Positions 37,733 to 45,902 of a DNA stretch of 64,000 nucleotides are shown one piece after another. This DNA comes from Thalassotalea insulae (lineage in GTDB: Bacteria; Pseudomonadota; Gammaproteobacteria; Enterobacterales; Alteromonadaceae). Numbering within the stretch: position 1 is the first letter of the stretch; each line of letters opens with the position of its first letter. Location of the stretch: positions 1,612,001 through 1,676,000 of the forward strand of contig NZ_BSST01000001.1 in assembly GCF_030161395.1 (NCBI RefSeq), in the 5' to 3' direction. Position numbers and translations under genes: made by a program. The notes beneath the pieces were generated by a model. It ran no database searches. It was given only the letters and a program-made list of their open reading frames with translations, and was not told where the DNA came from.

Positions 37733-40700
37733 ATCGCCTGAACGTTCGCTATCAAGGTTGCTTTGGCGACATTTAACTCTGCTATTAGCGCTTTGCTATC
37801 ACTAAGCGCATTGCTCGCCAGCACCTGAGTTAACTTATTCGTTAACAGCTGTATATTCTGTGCCGCGATAATTCGAGCTGTTTTTTCCAATTGCTGATTA
37901 TCACGCTTCGCCTGCTCAATATTTTGTGCTGCTATATTTTGTTCAAGCTCTACAATCGTTCGATTGATATCTTCAATATAATCATCGAGCATAAAAACCG
38001 CCAATTCTAATGAACCTTGATTTTGCACATAACGAGCCAAATCAAAGACGTCACTTTGCTCTATACTAGAGCCACCTTCAACTGATTGCACCTGAGTTTT
38101 TGAAACCTGCAACGATTTATCGTCATTTTTTACCGTGACAACTTGTTTGTTATCTACAATCTGGGCTTCTCGATAGGTTATTTTTAACCAAGGCGATAAT
38201 AATTTAACCAGTTTATCGATATCTAATATATTATCGATAACAGCAGCATGCCAATGAGAAAAAGCTTTTGCTTTTTTTATTGCAGGTTGATTGTCCTTCC
38301 CATCAATCGCTAAGTTAAAAACACCGCGACTGACTTTCTTGCCTACCGTCATCTCAACGAAAGGGTCAACAGCAAGCTGATTAAATAAAACTAAGTACCG
38401 ACCACTTTGCCATCGTTCTAATAACATCTGTTGATGGCTGACTAAATGTACCTGCAAACCTAACCAATGCAATATTCGCGTTAACATTAACACCTGCTGT
38501 GGTTGTTCAGCAGCGACTAAAACTTCGACTTGAGATTGGCTAAACTGATATTGCTTAAATACTTCCGCCGCCGCCACTAAATTATTCGCTTGCTGAGTTT
38601 GAATAAATTGTTTTAATTGCTTAGCAAAATCAACGCTACGAATGGCTAATTCACTGTGCTCAAACAAACCAAGCTGGTGCAACTTAGTATTATATTGAGC
38701 TTGCAATACCATGACCTGAGGCCGAATAGGTTTAGCTAAAGTATTCAAATGATTTGTAATAGCTTCATAATGCTGATGAGCATCTTCAGCAGTGACAATC
38801 ACCGCAGCTACCGGAGTGCGATTAAGGTGCTTACGGGTTAACGCCTTAACCAAGTGTTCAATAGTTTCTATATGTTCAACCTTGCCGTTAGCCTTAGTAA
38901 GCAAAGTAGTCAACTGCTGTGCCATCAATAATTCACGACTAAAGACGGTAAAATTAGCCTCTTTTAAATCAGTATCTTCTACCGCCTTGCCCCGCTGCGC
39001 TTGCGTCAATGCAATGGCTAAATCTAGACGAATATCACATTGATTTTCTGCTTCATTCACCCGCAAATTATCCGCATGATTGGCCTTAATTAGTGCTTGT
39101 AAATATTTAACAGGTAGGGAATTATCTTGTTGTTCCGACGTTAAACTGGCAAGAATTTTTAAGCTATCCGGTAAATTGCAATTCTCTTGTTCTGCATAAA
39201 GTTTAAACGCTAACTCTACCTTTTGTTGACCGGCATTTTTGTCAACAAGCCTAGCTTCTATCACAAGTCTGACATTAAATTTATCCTGCAAGCACAGTTT
39301 CGCAATACTAGCGATTAAACGATGAAACAAGGAGAGCTTCAACTGCCCACCGTGAAGCAATAACGGGTCTTGAATAAAAATAACTTTATTACGCTGCCAA
39401 TTCGCCTGTTGGGCAATATTATGAATAGCTGATAATATTTCTTCAGGCACCCAAGCATCGTTTATTTGAAACTGCTGTTGTGTTTTTATTTGCTGTTCGA
39501 TACCTAGTTGATGACACCAGTCAAGCGTTCGTTGTAGCTGGCGAGTTATTTGCAAAGAAGGCTCACCACTGCCAATAGAAGTGCTTTGGTTTTGCAGCAT
39601 AGCGCGGATCAGCATCTGACTCAGCTGCTCAGCATAACTCACTAACTGCTTGTGCTGTTGCTGTTGCTGCTGAGTTATTGTTTGCTGTAACTGCTCAAGC
39701 TTTTGAGCCTGTTGATGTTGCGCATCATTTTTTGCCACCAAGATACTGTAATGATGTTCATGGTAACTTACGCTTACCAGCAGAGGTTGCTGTGCTAATG
39801 TCATCACAGCTACACTTACTTTTTCACCAGTTGTTTTAGCCTGTTTCGCCACTGCCAGCAGTTGTTTTATCTCTGTTGTCGTAAACGCATAGCGCCACGA
39901 TTTCTTCTTCTCAGTATCACTAAATAACAATGGTTGTAACTGACGACAAAGCTCATAGTCACTGGACGCCAATATCACGCCCCCCTGCTCCAATAATTGC
40001 GTTGCTCGTTCAGTAAACTTATGCTGAAGCTGGAGAAAATCCTGCTCACTATATTTAGGTTTCGTCACCTGCGCTAATAACTGAGTTAACTGTTGCTGAA
40101 ATAAAGTTCTGGTAAACAACTCATCTGAGCCAGCTAATTGCTTTTCTAATAATGACAAATTAGCTTCATCATAACGTTTAATCCCAAAGCGCAAATGACG
40201 CAGCAATAGGACAAAAAAGAAAATAATAGCGATGAACAACGCGATTAGCAGATATTCAACTTGTCGCTGAGATACTAAAATATTTGCCGGTAAATACCGA
40301 TTAAATACGCTTGCCAGATTTTCCGACTGCGGTGCCGTAACGGACATAGGATTCAGTTGCTGCTGTAACGCAATAGAAATTGGCTCCAGTAACAAAAGAA
40401 ATTCTTGCGCGACCCGAATATGACCTCGCCACTTCGCCATAATACTTTGCTCGGTAAATAACAGATTGCGCAAGGCAATAAGATTAGTAATCCGCTGTTT
40501 TTCCACCTCTGGCACTTGCTCAATCTGTTCAAATTGCTGCTGCCACAAGGTTAACACATCCGATAATTGCTGACTGACGTGATCAAACTCCACCAAGGGA
40601 TAAGCTAGTGTTATTTGTTCAAATAACTCAGACACCCGCTGTACCGCTATCCGGGTTTGCATCGTTAAATCTTTTTGCTGTGCCAAAGCAAGGTATGCTT

Positions 40701-41238
40701 TTAACCGCGCCGTAGTGACTCTGTCACTCACCTTATCCTGCGCCAGTTGTTGATATAACTTATCTTGCTTGTCTTTTAATGCATTTTCGCTTGTTTTTAA
40801 TCCATCCAACACTAACTGTAACTGAATCTCAGTACTTTCCCGCAATAACGCATTTCTATTTTCATTCGCCGCCAAACGATTAACCGTAATACGCTGCGCT
40901 TTCAATGCGCTATTGGCTGCTGCTAACTGACGCTGTTTGGTTGAAGGCAACTTTAGAATGGCTTCCAGTTCGCTAATTAACGCTAGGTAACCTTGCTGTA
41001 ATTGACCCGCAGTTTGACTATTGCGCAGCTCTATTAACAATTTCTGAGCTTGATAGATATTTTGCTGATGCCGGTAGACGGTCGCAACTTGTGGTAAGTC
41101 TTGTTCAAGCACGCTGGATAATTGCTGTGTTTGCCAATAAAGCAAAGCGCCTAGCAATGTTAATGCTAAAATAAAAAGAAAAAAGAGTGCACTAAACCGA
41201 GAGTTAAGCTGCTGATAAAAAGGAGTCGACGAACTCAT
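37729..41238 (-). CDS. Large membrane protein with degenerate hybrid-sensor-kinase architecture
   Basis: The 1169-residue protein has TM1 (about 16-34), a helical periplasmic region (35-325), TM2 (about 329-347), a Gln-rich coiled coil (about 510-560), an HATPase-like region (about 600-770) and two receiver-like regions (about 785-900 and 925-1040). A helical C-terminus (about 1090-1169) resembles an HPt domain. No catalytic motif survives. There is no phosphoacceptor His box before the ATPase region and no G1/G2 glycine boxes. LVAAEQP stands where a receiver has its acidic pair, LFNQ replaces the phosphoacceptor site, and the HPt-like helix lacks His. The reading frame is intact, so it is not a pseudogene by eye. 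Assignment rests on fold-like pattern only. Confidence 0.6.
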   Translation of the reverse strand: MSSSTPFYQQLNSRFSALFFLFILALTLLGALLYWQTQQLSSVLEQDLPQVATVYRHQQNIYQAQKLLIELRNSQTAGQLQQGYLALISELEAILKLPSTKQRQLAAANSALKAQRITVNRLAANENRNALLRESTEIQLQLVLDGLKTSENALKDKQDKLYQQLAQDKVSDRVTTARLKAYLALAQQKDLTMQTRIAVQRVSELFEQITLAYPLVEFDHVSQQLSDVLTLWQQQFEQIEQVPEVEKQRITNLIALRNLLFTEQSIMAKWRGHIRVAQEFLLLLEPISIALQQQLNPMSVTAPQSENLASVFNRYLPANILVSQRQVEYLLIALFIAIIFFFVLLLRHLRFGIKRYDEANLSLLEKQLAGSDELFTRTLFQQQLTQLLAQVTKPKYSEQDFLQLQHKFTERATQLLEQGGVILASSDYELCRQLQPLLFSDTEKKKSWRYAFTTTEIKQLLAVAKQAKTTGEKVSVAVMTLAQQPLLVSVSYHEHHYSILVAKNDAQHQQAQKLEQLQQTITQQQQQQHKQLVSYAEQLSQMLIRAMLQNQSTSIGSGEPSLQITRQLQRTLDWCHQLGIEQQIKTQQQFQINDAWVPEEILSAIHNIAQQANWQRNKVIFIQDPLLLHGGQLKLSLFHRLIASIAKLCLQDKFNVRLVIEARLVDKNAGQQKVELAFKLYAEQENCNLPDSLKILASLTSEQQDNSLPVKYLQALIKANHADNLRVNEAENQCDIRLDLAIALTQAQRGKAVEDTDLKEANFTVFSRELLMAQQLTTLLTKANGKVEHIETIEHLVKALTRKHLNRTPVAAVIVTAEDAHQHYEAITNHLNTLAKPIRPQVMVLQAQYNTKLHQLGLFEHSELAIRSVDFAKQLKQFIQTQQANNLVAAAEVFKQYQFSQSQVEVLVAAEQPQQVLMLTRILHWLGLQVHLVSHQQMLLERWQSGRYLVLFNQLAVDPFVEMTVGKKVSRGVFNLAIDGKDNQPAIKKAKAFSHWHAAVIDNILDIDKLVKLLSPWLKITYREAQIVDNKQVVTVKNDDKSLQVSKTQVQSVEGGSSIEQSDVFDLARYVQNQGSLELAVFMLDDYIEDINRTIVELEQNIAAQNIEQAKRDNQQLEKTARIIAAQNIQLLTNKLTQVLASNALSDSKALIAELNVAKATLIANVQAI

Positions 41239-41378
41239 ACTGACAATAACGACCTATCGAAAATAATGTAAGATTCATTATTAGGTTAAATTAATTGCCT
41301 CAGTGTAGGGAATTAGCTGCAAGAATCAAAGCGATTTATCCGCTCCATCACATATTCATTATTTTAACTTCAGGTTAT

Positions 41379-41864
41379 TTATCGCTTTTTCAACACCCAA
41401 GCCCATTCCATTTGACAACAAATGGGTTGCTGGCCACTTTCATCGGTGATTTCCACCGGGATTATAATTGCTCCTTTTTCTACTTCATTAATTTGCTGAC
41501 GCTGCTGCTCAGACAACTTAGCAATCGCGGTTAAACTTCCTTGCATTCTTCTTTGATAATCGATACGCATAGACTTAAGTAATGGCAAACAGCTATCCGA
41601 CACATTCATGCCAAAAACAATGCCAGTCGCGGATTCAGCTAACACAGCAGCAGCAACCGCATGGATACCGCCGATATGATTTTGCACTTTTTTACGATTC
41701 GCGAGCTTAATTTCAACCCGATCATGAGCTATTGAACGAATATCAATACCTGATGTCCCGGCAAACTTTACTTTAGAACAAAAAAACTTAGTCAACACAT
41801 AAGGCTGAATTCTTTTTGGTAATAACTGTACTTTACTGATCAAACGACTAAAACGATTACTCAT
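41379..41864 (-). CDS. DUF4442 family hotdog-fold protein
   Basis: This is a probable acyl-CoA-thioesterase-like hotdog protein, about 161 residues. NHIGGIHAVAAAVLAESATGIVFGMN matches the hotdog helix and core of the DUF4442/PaaI-like group. The substrate is unknown. I start at the ATG at 41864 (GGA 7 bases upstream). A TTG five codons earlier is also in frame. It is separated from orn by a terminator and from the large gene downstream by 140 bases. Confidence 0.78.
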   Translation of the reverse strand: MSNRFSRLISKVQLLPKRIQPYVLTKFFCSKVKFAGTSGIDIRSIAHDRVEIKLANRKKVQNHIGGIHAVAAAVLAESATGIVFGMNVSDSCLPLLKSMRIDYQRRMQGSLTAIAKLSEQQRQQINEVEKGAIIIPVEITDESGQQPICCQMEWAWVLKKR

Positions 41865-41933
41865 AATCAATCCATACAAAGAAAAGATTATTCATTGTGA
41901 ACTAAACTGGTCTGACCATCAATAGTGATCAGA

Positions 41934-41958
41934 AAAAAAAGCACAAACGCGCTTTTTA
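41934..41958 (-). terminator. Terminator of orn
   Basis: AAAAAGC / GCTTTTT form a stem with an eight-base loop, followed on the minus strand by more T, about 65 bases past the orn stop. Confidence 0.65.
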
Positions 41959-42024
41959 TTACTTATTTAATCTTAGTGACCCATACTAGGACGGGTCATA
42001 AATTCGTCTTAAAGCGGGAATCAC

Positions 42025-42570
42025 TTAAAGATTAAAAAAATGAGCTTGATATACTTTTAATTCGGCAATCGATTCACGGATATCATCTAGTGCCAAATGA
42101 ACGCCCTTTTTTTCCACCTTTGCCAATACTTCAGGCTTCCAGCGACGAGCCAATTCTTTAACCGTACTGACATCCAGATTGCGATAATGGAAATACCTTT
42201 CAAATTCCGGCATGTATTTATTAATAAAACGGCGATCTTGTCCTATGCTATTACCGCACATAGGCGAAGCACCTTTTGGCACATATTGTTGCAAAAACTC
42301 TATGGTTGCTTCGCTCGCCCTAGCTAAGTCTACCTGGCTCTCCCGACAACGTTGTGTTAAGCCAGACTCACCATGAGTTTTAATACACCATTCATTCATA
42401 TTATCAAGCACAGCATCCGTTTGATGAATAGCAAACACCGGGCCTTCAGCAAGAATATTCAATTGACTGTCTGTCACTATACTGGCTATTTCTAGAATAA
42501 CATCATGCTCAGGCTCTAATCCTGTCATTTCAAGATCTAACCAAATTAAATTTGTCTCACTGCAAGACAT
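42025..42570 (-). CDS. orn: Oligoribonuclease Orn
   Basis: Orn degrades two- to five-base RNA and pGpG, completing RNA decay and c-di-GMP breakdown. DEDDh exonuclease motifs are visible: IWLDLEMTGLEPEHD (ExoI), MCGNSIGQDRRF (ExoII) and HLALDDIRESI (ExoIII). The 181 residues equal the E. coli length. It diverges from rsgA, as in E. coli. Confidence 0.97.
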   Translation of the reverse strand: MSCSETNLIWLDLEMTGLEPEHDVILEIASIVTDSQLNILAEGPVFAIHQTDAVLDNMNEWCIKTHGESGLTQRCRESQVDLARASEATIEFLQQYVPKGASPMCGNSIGQDRRFINKYMPEFERYFHYRNLDVSTVKELARRWKPEVLAKVEKKGVHLALDDIRESIAELKVYQAHFFNL

Positions 42571-42623
42571 ACCTGTCCCTTAACTCTGCTTAACACCTGT
42601 TTTGCTTAAACCATCACAAGTAT

Positions 42624-42652
42624 TAGATGAAAAATGATTTTGTCAGTATAAT
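42624..42652 (+). promoter_or_regulatory. Candidate rsgA promoter
   Basis: A perfect TATAAT (42647-42652) has a weak -35 TAGATG 17 bases upstream. The distance to the rsgA GTG is about 78 bases. Confidence 0.5.
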
Positions 42653-42730
42653 ACGTGAGAATTCACTCTGATTAAAATACTTTATCTATCAAAGTATTTA
42701 TCTTAACTATAGACAAAATGAAAACATCAC

Positions 42731-43771
42731 GTGGCAAAAGCTAAAAAACTGACCAAAGGCCAAGTTAGACGCATTAAAGCAAATCAAGCAAAAAAGCTGA
42801 AAAACAAGGCAGAAAAAATACATTGGCAAGACGATGAACTAGGCGAAGCTCAGCCCGGCACTGTGATCAGCCGTTTTGGTCAACATGCTGACGTTGAAGC
42901 GGATAATGGCAAGATTTTTCGTTGCAATATCAGGCGAAGTATCGATTCACTGATCTGCGGCGATAAAGTATTGTGGCGCCAGGGCAAAGAAACGCAACAT
43001 AGCATTTCCGGCGTCATTGAAGCGGTACATGAACGCACGTCGGTATTATCACGTCCCGATGTTTACGACGGCGTCAGGCCTATCGCTGCCAATATTAGCC
43101 AGATCTTAATCGTTTCATCGGTATTACCGGCATTTAACAGTGATATTATTGACAGATATTTAGTTGCCGCCGAACAAACTGGTATCAAACCACTAATAGT
43201 ACTGAATAAAACCGATCTATTAACCCCTAGTAACACGACAGAAATTGAGCAACAATTAGATATCTATCGTGCTATTGGCTATCAAGTGATCTATGTAAGC
43301 AATCTTAGTCAGGCAGGCATCGATGAACTTAAAGCACAGTTAAAAGATAATATCAGTATTTTTGTCGGCCAGTCTGGCGTTGGTAAATCAACACTCACTA
43401 ACTCCTTAATCCCTGACTTATCAGTTTACACCCAAGAAGTGTCAGAAAATTCAGGTTTAGGACAGCACACCACAACAGTGGCTCGTCTTTATCACTTTGC
43501 TGAAGGTGGTGAACTTATCGATTCTCCGGGGATCAGAGAGTTCGGTTTATGGCATTTAACCCCTGAACAGGTCGCACATGGCTTTATCGAATTTGCCGAT
43601 TATCTTGGCTGCTGTAAATTCAGAGATTGTAAACATCAGAATGATCCGGGTTGTGCCTTAATTGCCGCCGGTCAAGCCAACGAAATTCATCCAAAACGAT
43701 TAGCCAGTTTTCAGCGTATTTTAAACAGCCTAAATGAAAACACATTAACCTCTCGTTTTAACAACTCATAA
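42731..43771 (+). CDS. rsgA: Small ribosomal subunit biogenesis GTPase RsgA
   Basis: RsgA is a circularly permuted GTPase that checks late 30S assembly. An N-terminal basic region and OB fold (VISRFGQHADVE, FRCNIRR) precede the permuted G domain, ordered G4 LNKTD, G1 GQSGVGKST, G3 DSPGIREFG. A C-terminal zinc knuckle follows, CCKFRDCKHQNDPGC. The start is a GTG (42731), as in E. coli, which gives MAKAKKLTKGQ. psd begins 13 bases later. Confidence 0.97.
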   Translation: MAKAKKLTKGQVRRIKANQAKKLKNKAEKIHWQDDELGEAQPGTVISRFGQHADVEADNGKIFRCNIRRSIDSLICGDKVLWRQGKETQHSISGVIEAVHERTSVLSRPDVYDGVRPIAANISQILIVSSVLPAFNSDIIDRYLVAAEQTGIKPLIVLNKTDLLTPSNTTEIEQQLDIYRAIGYQVIYVSNLSQAGIDELKAQLKDNISIFVGQSGVGKSTLTNSLIPDLSVYTQEVSENSGLGQHTTTVARLYHFAEGGELIDSPGIREFGLWHLTPEQVAHGFIEFADYLGCCKFRDCKHQNDPGCALIAAGQANEIHPKRLASFQRILNSLNENTLTSRFNNS

Positions 43772-43784
43772 ATAGGAACACTCA

Positions 43785-44681
43785 GTGCTAATAAATAAGA
43801 TTAAAATTGCTCTGCAATATATCATGCCAAAACATGCTATTTCCCGATTAGTTGGCAAATTTGCCGCCGCAAAAGCAGGATGGCTGACCACTAAGGCGAT
43901 CAAAATGTTTATCAAAGCTTATGATATCAATATGAGTGAAGCAAAACTAAAACACGCCGAAGACTTTAGCAGCTTTAACGATTTTTTTACCCGCGAGTTA
44001 GCCGATGGCGCACGCACTATCGACAATAATCCTCAAACCCTTTGTTATCCGGTTGACGGTGCTATTAGCCAGCAAGGTGATATCGTTGACGGCCAGTTGA
44101 TTCAGGCAAAAGGCTTTAACTATAGCCTAAACAGCCTGTTAGGCGGCGATGAAGCAACAGCTGCGCCATTTCAAGGGGGCAAATTTTCATGTATTTATCT
44201 GGCACCAAAAGACTATCACCGCATTCATATGCCAATGGCCGCCACTTTAAGAGAAATGATCTATGTGCCAGGTGAACTGTTCTCGGTTAACCCATTAACG
44301 GCAAATAATGTGCCTGATTTATTTGCCCGTAATGAACGAGTGGTTACTATCTTTGATACTGAATTCGGAAAATTTGCTATGGTATTAGTGGGTGCTACTA
44401 TTGTTGCCAGCATAGAAACCACCTGGGCAGGTACTATTACGCCACCAGCGGGTAAAGATATTTTCCGTTGGTCATACCCGGCAACGGGTGTAGATGCTAT
44501 TACTTTTAACAAAGGAGATGAAATGGGCCGTTTTAAACTTGGCTCTACCGTGGTTGCTACTTTTGAGCCCGACATGATTGAGTTTGCAGCTAATGCTGGG
44601 CCAGAAACAGTAACACGACTTGGCGAATTCTTTGCTGACGTCACTGACTCATCACAAGCAACGGAAGTGATAGAACAATAA
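43785..44681 (+). CDS. psd: Phosphatidylserine decarboxylase proenzyme Psd
   Basis: Psd makes phosphatidylethanolamine at the inner membrane. The proenzyme cuts itself at the LGST motif (FKLGSTVV, about 247-254) to form the pyruvoyl group on the serine. FNDFFTRELADGAR, YPVDGAISQQG and LAPKDYHRIHMP are family motifs. The start is a GTG with AGGA 7 bases upstream. The stop overlaps the next start (TAATG). rsgA-psd order matches E. coli. Confidence 0.96.
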   Translation: MLINKIKIALQYIMPKHAISRLVGKFAAAKAGWLTTKAIKMFIKAYDINMSEAKLKHAEDFSSFNDFFTRELADGARTIDNNPQTLCYPVDGAISQQGDIVDGQLIQAKGFNYSLNSLLGGDEATAAPFQGGKFSCIYLAPKDYHRIHMPMAATLREMIYVPGELFSVNPLTANNVPDLFARNERVVTIFDTEFGKFAMVLVGATIVASIETTWAGTITPPAGKDIFRWSYPATGVDAITFNKGDEMGRFKLGSTVVATFEPDMIEFAANAGPETVTRLGEFFADVTDSSQATEVIEQ

Positions 44682-45403
44682 TGTTAATTATTGCTCACCG
44701 AGGTGCTAGCGGCGAGTTTCCTGAAAACTCATTGCTAGCCTTTGAACAAGCCATTCTTCAGCAAGCGGATGGCATTGAACTCGACGTTCAATATCATCAC
44801 GCCAGCCAAACCTTTATTGTGCTACATGATCATTATCTCGACAAAGTAAGCGCTAACCTGGGGCACTTTAATGACTTCCACCTTGCTCAGCTCAGTCAGC
44901 TGCCTATTGGGCAAGAACAATACCTGATAACTTTAGCACAAGCTCTGGAACTTATTGGCGGTCGCTGTTTAGTCAATATCGAAATAAAATCATCTGCAAC
45001 TACCCCAGACGATTTATTTCAGCAGCTCAAGGTATTAGAGCAGACCCTTGATTATGCCGTTAATGAAAATAGCTTTAATTCCCAGCAATTCATCATCTCT
45101 TCTTTTAATCATGTTTTTATTGCTCAATGTAAACAAGCTCTGCCAGATATCGCCACAGGAGCCCTAATTGCTCATATTCCTTTTAACTTTGCCAGTTTTA
45201 CCCGGGAATTAGCCTGCGATTACCTTAACTTGGATGTTAGTTTTATCAATCAATCATTAATTACAGATGCTCACCAACATGGCCTAAAGGTGTGGGTTTA
45301 TACCGTCGACCGAACTCAAGAAATTAAACACTGTCAAGCCTTAGCCGTTGATGCAATCTTTACCAATTTCCCGTTGCGCAGCCGTCAACGAATGACAGCT
45401 TAA
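44681..45403 (+). CDS. Glycerophosphodiester phosphodiesterase (cytosolic UgpQ-like)
   Basis: It hydrolyses glycerophosphodiesters to glycerol-3-phosphate and an alcohol. IIAHRGASGEFPENSLLAF (about 3-21), GIELDVQ with the metal-binding Glu/Asp and VLHDHYLDKVS are GDPD signatures. LVNIEIKS and the C-terminal GLKVWVYTV support the barrel. There is no signal peptide in the 240 residues, so it is cytoplasmic, like UgpQ. Coupling to psd suggests a role in phospholipid turnover, by inference. Confidence 0.9.
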   Translation: MLIIAHRGASGEFPENSLLAFEQAILQQADGIELDVQYHHASQTFIVLHDHYLDKVSANLGHFNDFHLAQLSQLPIGQEQYLITLAQALELIGGRCLVNIEIKSSATTPDDLFQQLKVLEQTLDYAVNENSFNSQQFIISSFNHVFIAQCKQALPDIATGALIAHIPFNFASFTRELACDYLNLDVSFINQSLITDAHQHGLKVWVYTVDRTQEIKHCQALAVDAIFTNFPLRSRQRMTA

Positions 45404-45422
45404 TGAAAAAAATTTTTCATTA
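45401..45422. repeat. Perfect AT-rich inverted repeat at the phosphodiesterase stop
   Basis: TAATGAAAAA and TTTTTCATTA are 10-base arms separated by AA. The left arm includes the stop codon. It could be a weak terminator or a protein site. Confidence 0.5.
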
Positions 45423-45426
45423 ATAG

Positions 45427-45465
45427 TTGCTCATTTTAACAACACAAGATACGATTAAGTTCGTA
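45427..45465 (+). promoter_or_regulatory. blaI-like gene promoter with overlapping palindromic operator
   Basis: TTGCTC (45427-45432) and TACGAT (45450-45455) are 17 bases apart. The -10 is part of a perfect inverted repeat TACGA-N6-TCGTA (45450-45465), the size and placement expected of a BlaI/MecI-family operator, although the sequence differs from the Staphylococcus TACA/TGTA site. Confidence 0.5.
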
Positions 45466-45502
45466 ATATTCTAATAGTTTAATCATGCATTAAGGAATTT
45501 CG

Positions 45503-45889
45503 ATGGCTCAAGATAATCTTGGTATCAAGCCTACTGAGGCGGAGTTAACATTACTCAATGTACTCTGGAAGCTAGGCCCAGCAACGGTACGCCAAGTACA
45601 TGATGCGGTTAGCGAAACTCAAAAAACCGGTTATACCACAGTACTTAAAATTTTGCAGATAATGCATGAAAAAGCCTTGGTTACCCGTGATGAGAGTAAC
45701 CGTGCCCATGTCTATGCAGCAGCTAATAGTCAAACTCATACTCAATCATCACTATTAAAAGACTTAGTCAGTAAGGCCTTTGGCGGCTCGACTTCTAACT
45801 TAGTAATGCGAGCATTGAATGAATCTCCAAGCAAACAAGAAATCGCAGATATTCGTCAATTATTAAATGAACTTGAACAGCAGGAATAA
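45503..45889 (+). CDS. BlaI/MecI/CopY family transcriptional repressor
   Basis: A 128-residue winged-helix repressor with LGIKPTEAELTLLNVLWKLGPATVRQVHDAV and TGYTTVLKILQIMHEKALV. In the BlaI family the repressor is cleaved after a signal from a membrane M56 peptidase, which is encoded 13 bases downstream. No beta-lactamase or penicillin-binding target gene lies nearby, so its regulon is unknown. It probably controls its own operon through the palindrome at the -10. Confidence 0.92.
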   Translation: MAQDNLGIKPTEAELTLLNVLWKLGPATVRQVHDAVSETQKTGYTTVLKILQIMHEKALVTRDESNRAHVYAAANSQTHTQSSLLKDLVSKAFGGSTSNLVMRALNESPSKQEIADIRQLLNELEQQE

Positions 45890-45902
45890 TTTGCACTAGC
45901 AA

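Noticed and set aside
39640..39700. CTG/TTG-rich run in the large membrane protein gene
   Set aside because: It encodes a Gln-rich coiled coil; not a pure repeat and not a CRISPR.
37729..41238. Large gene as a pseudogene of a hybrid kinase
   Set aside because: The frame is open over 1169 codons with coupled downstream genes, which argues against decay.
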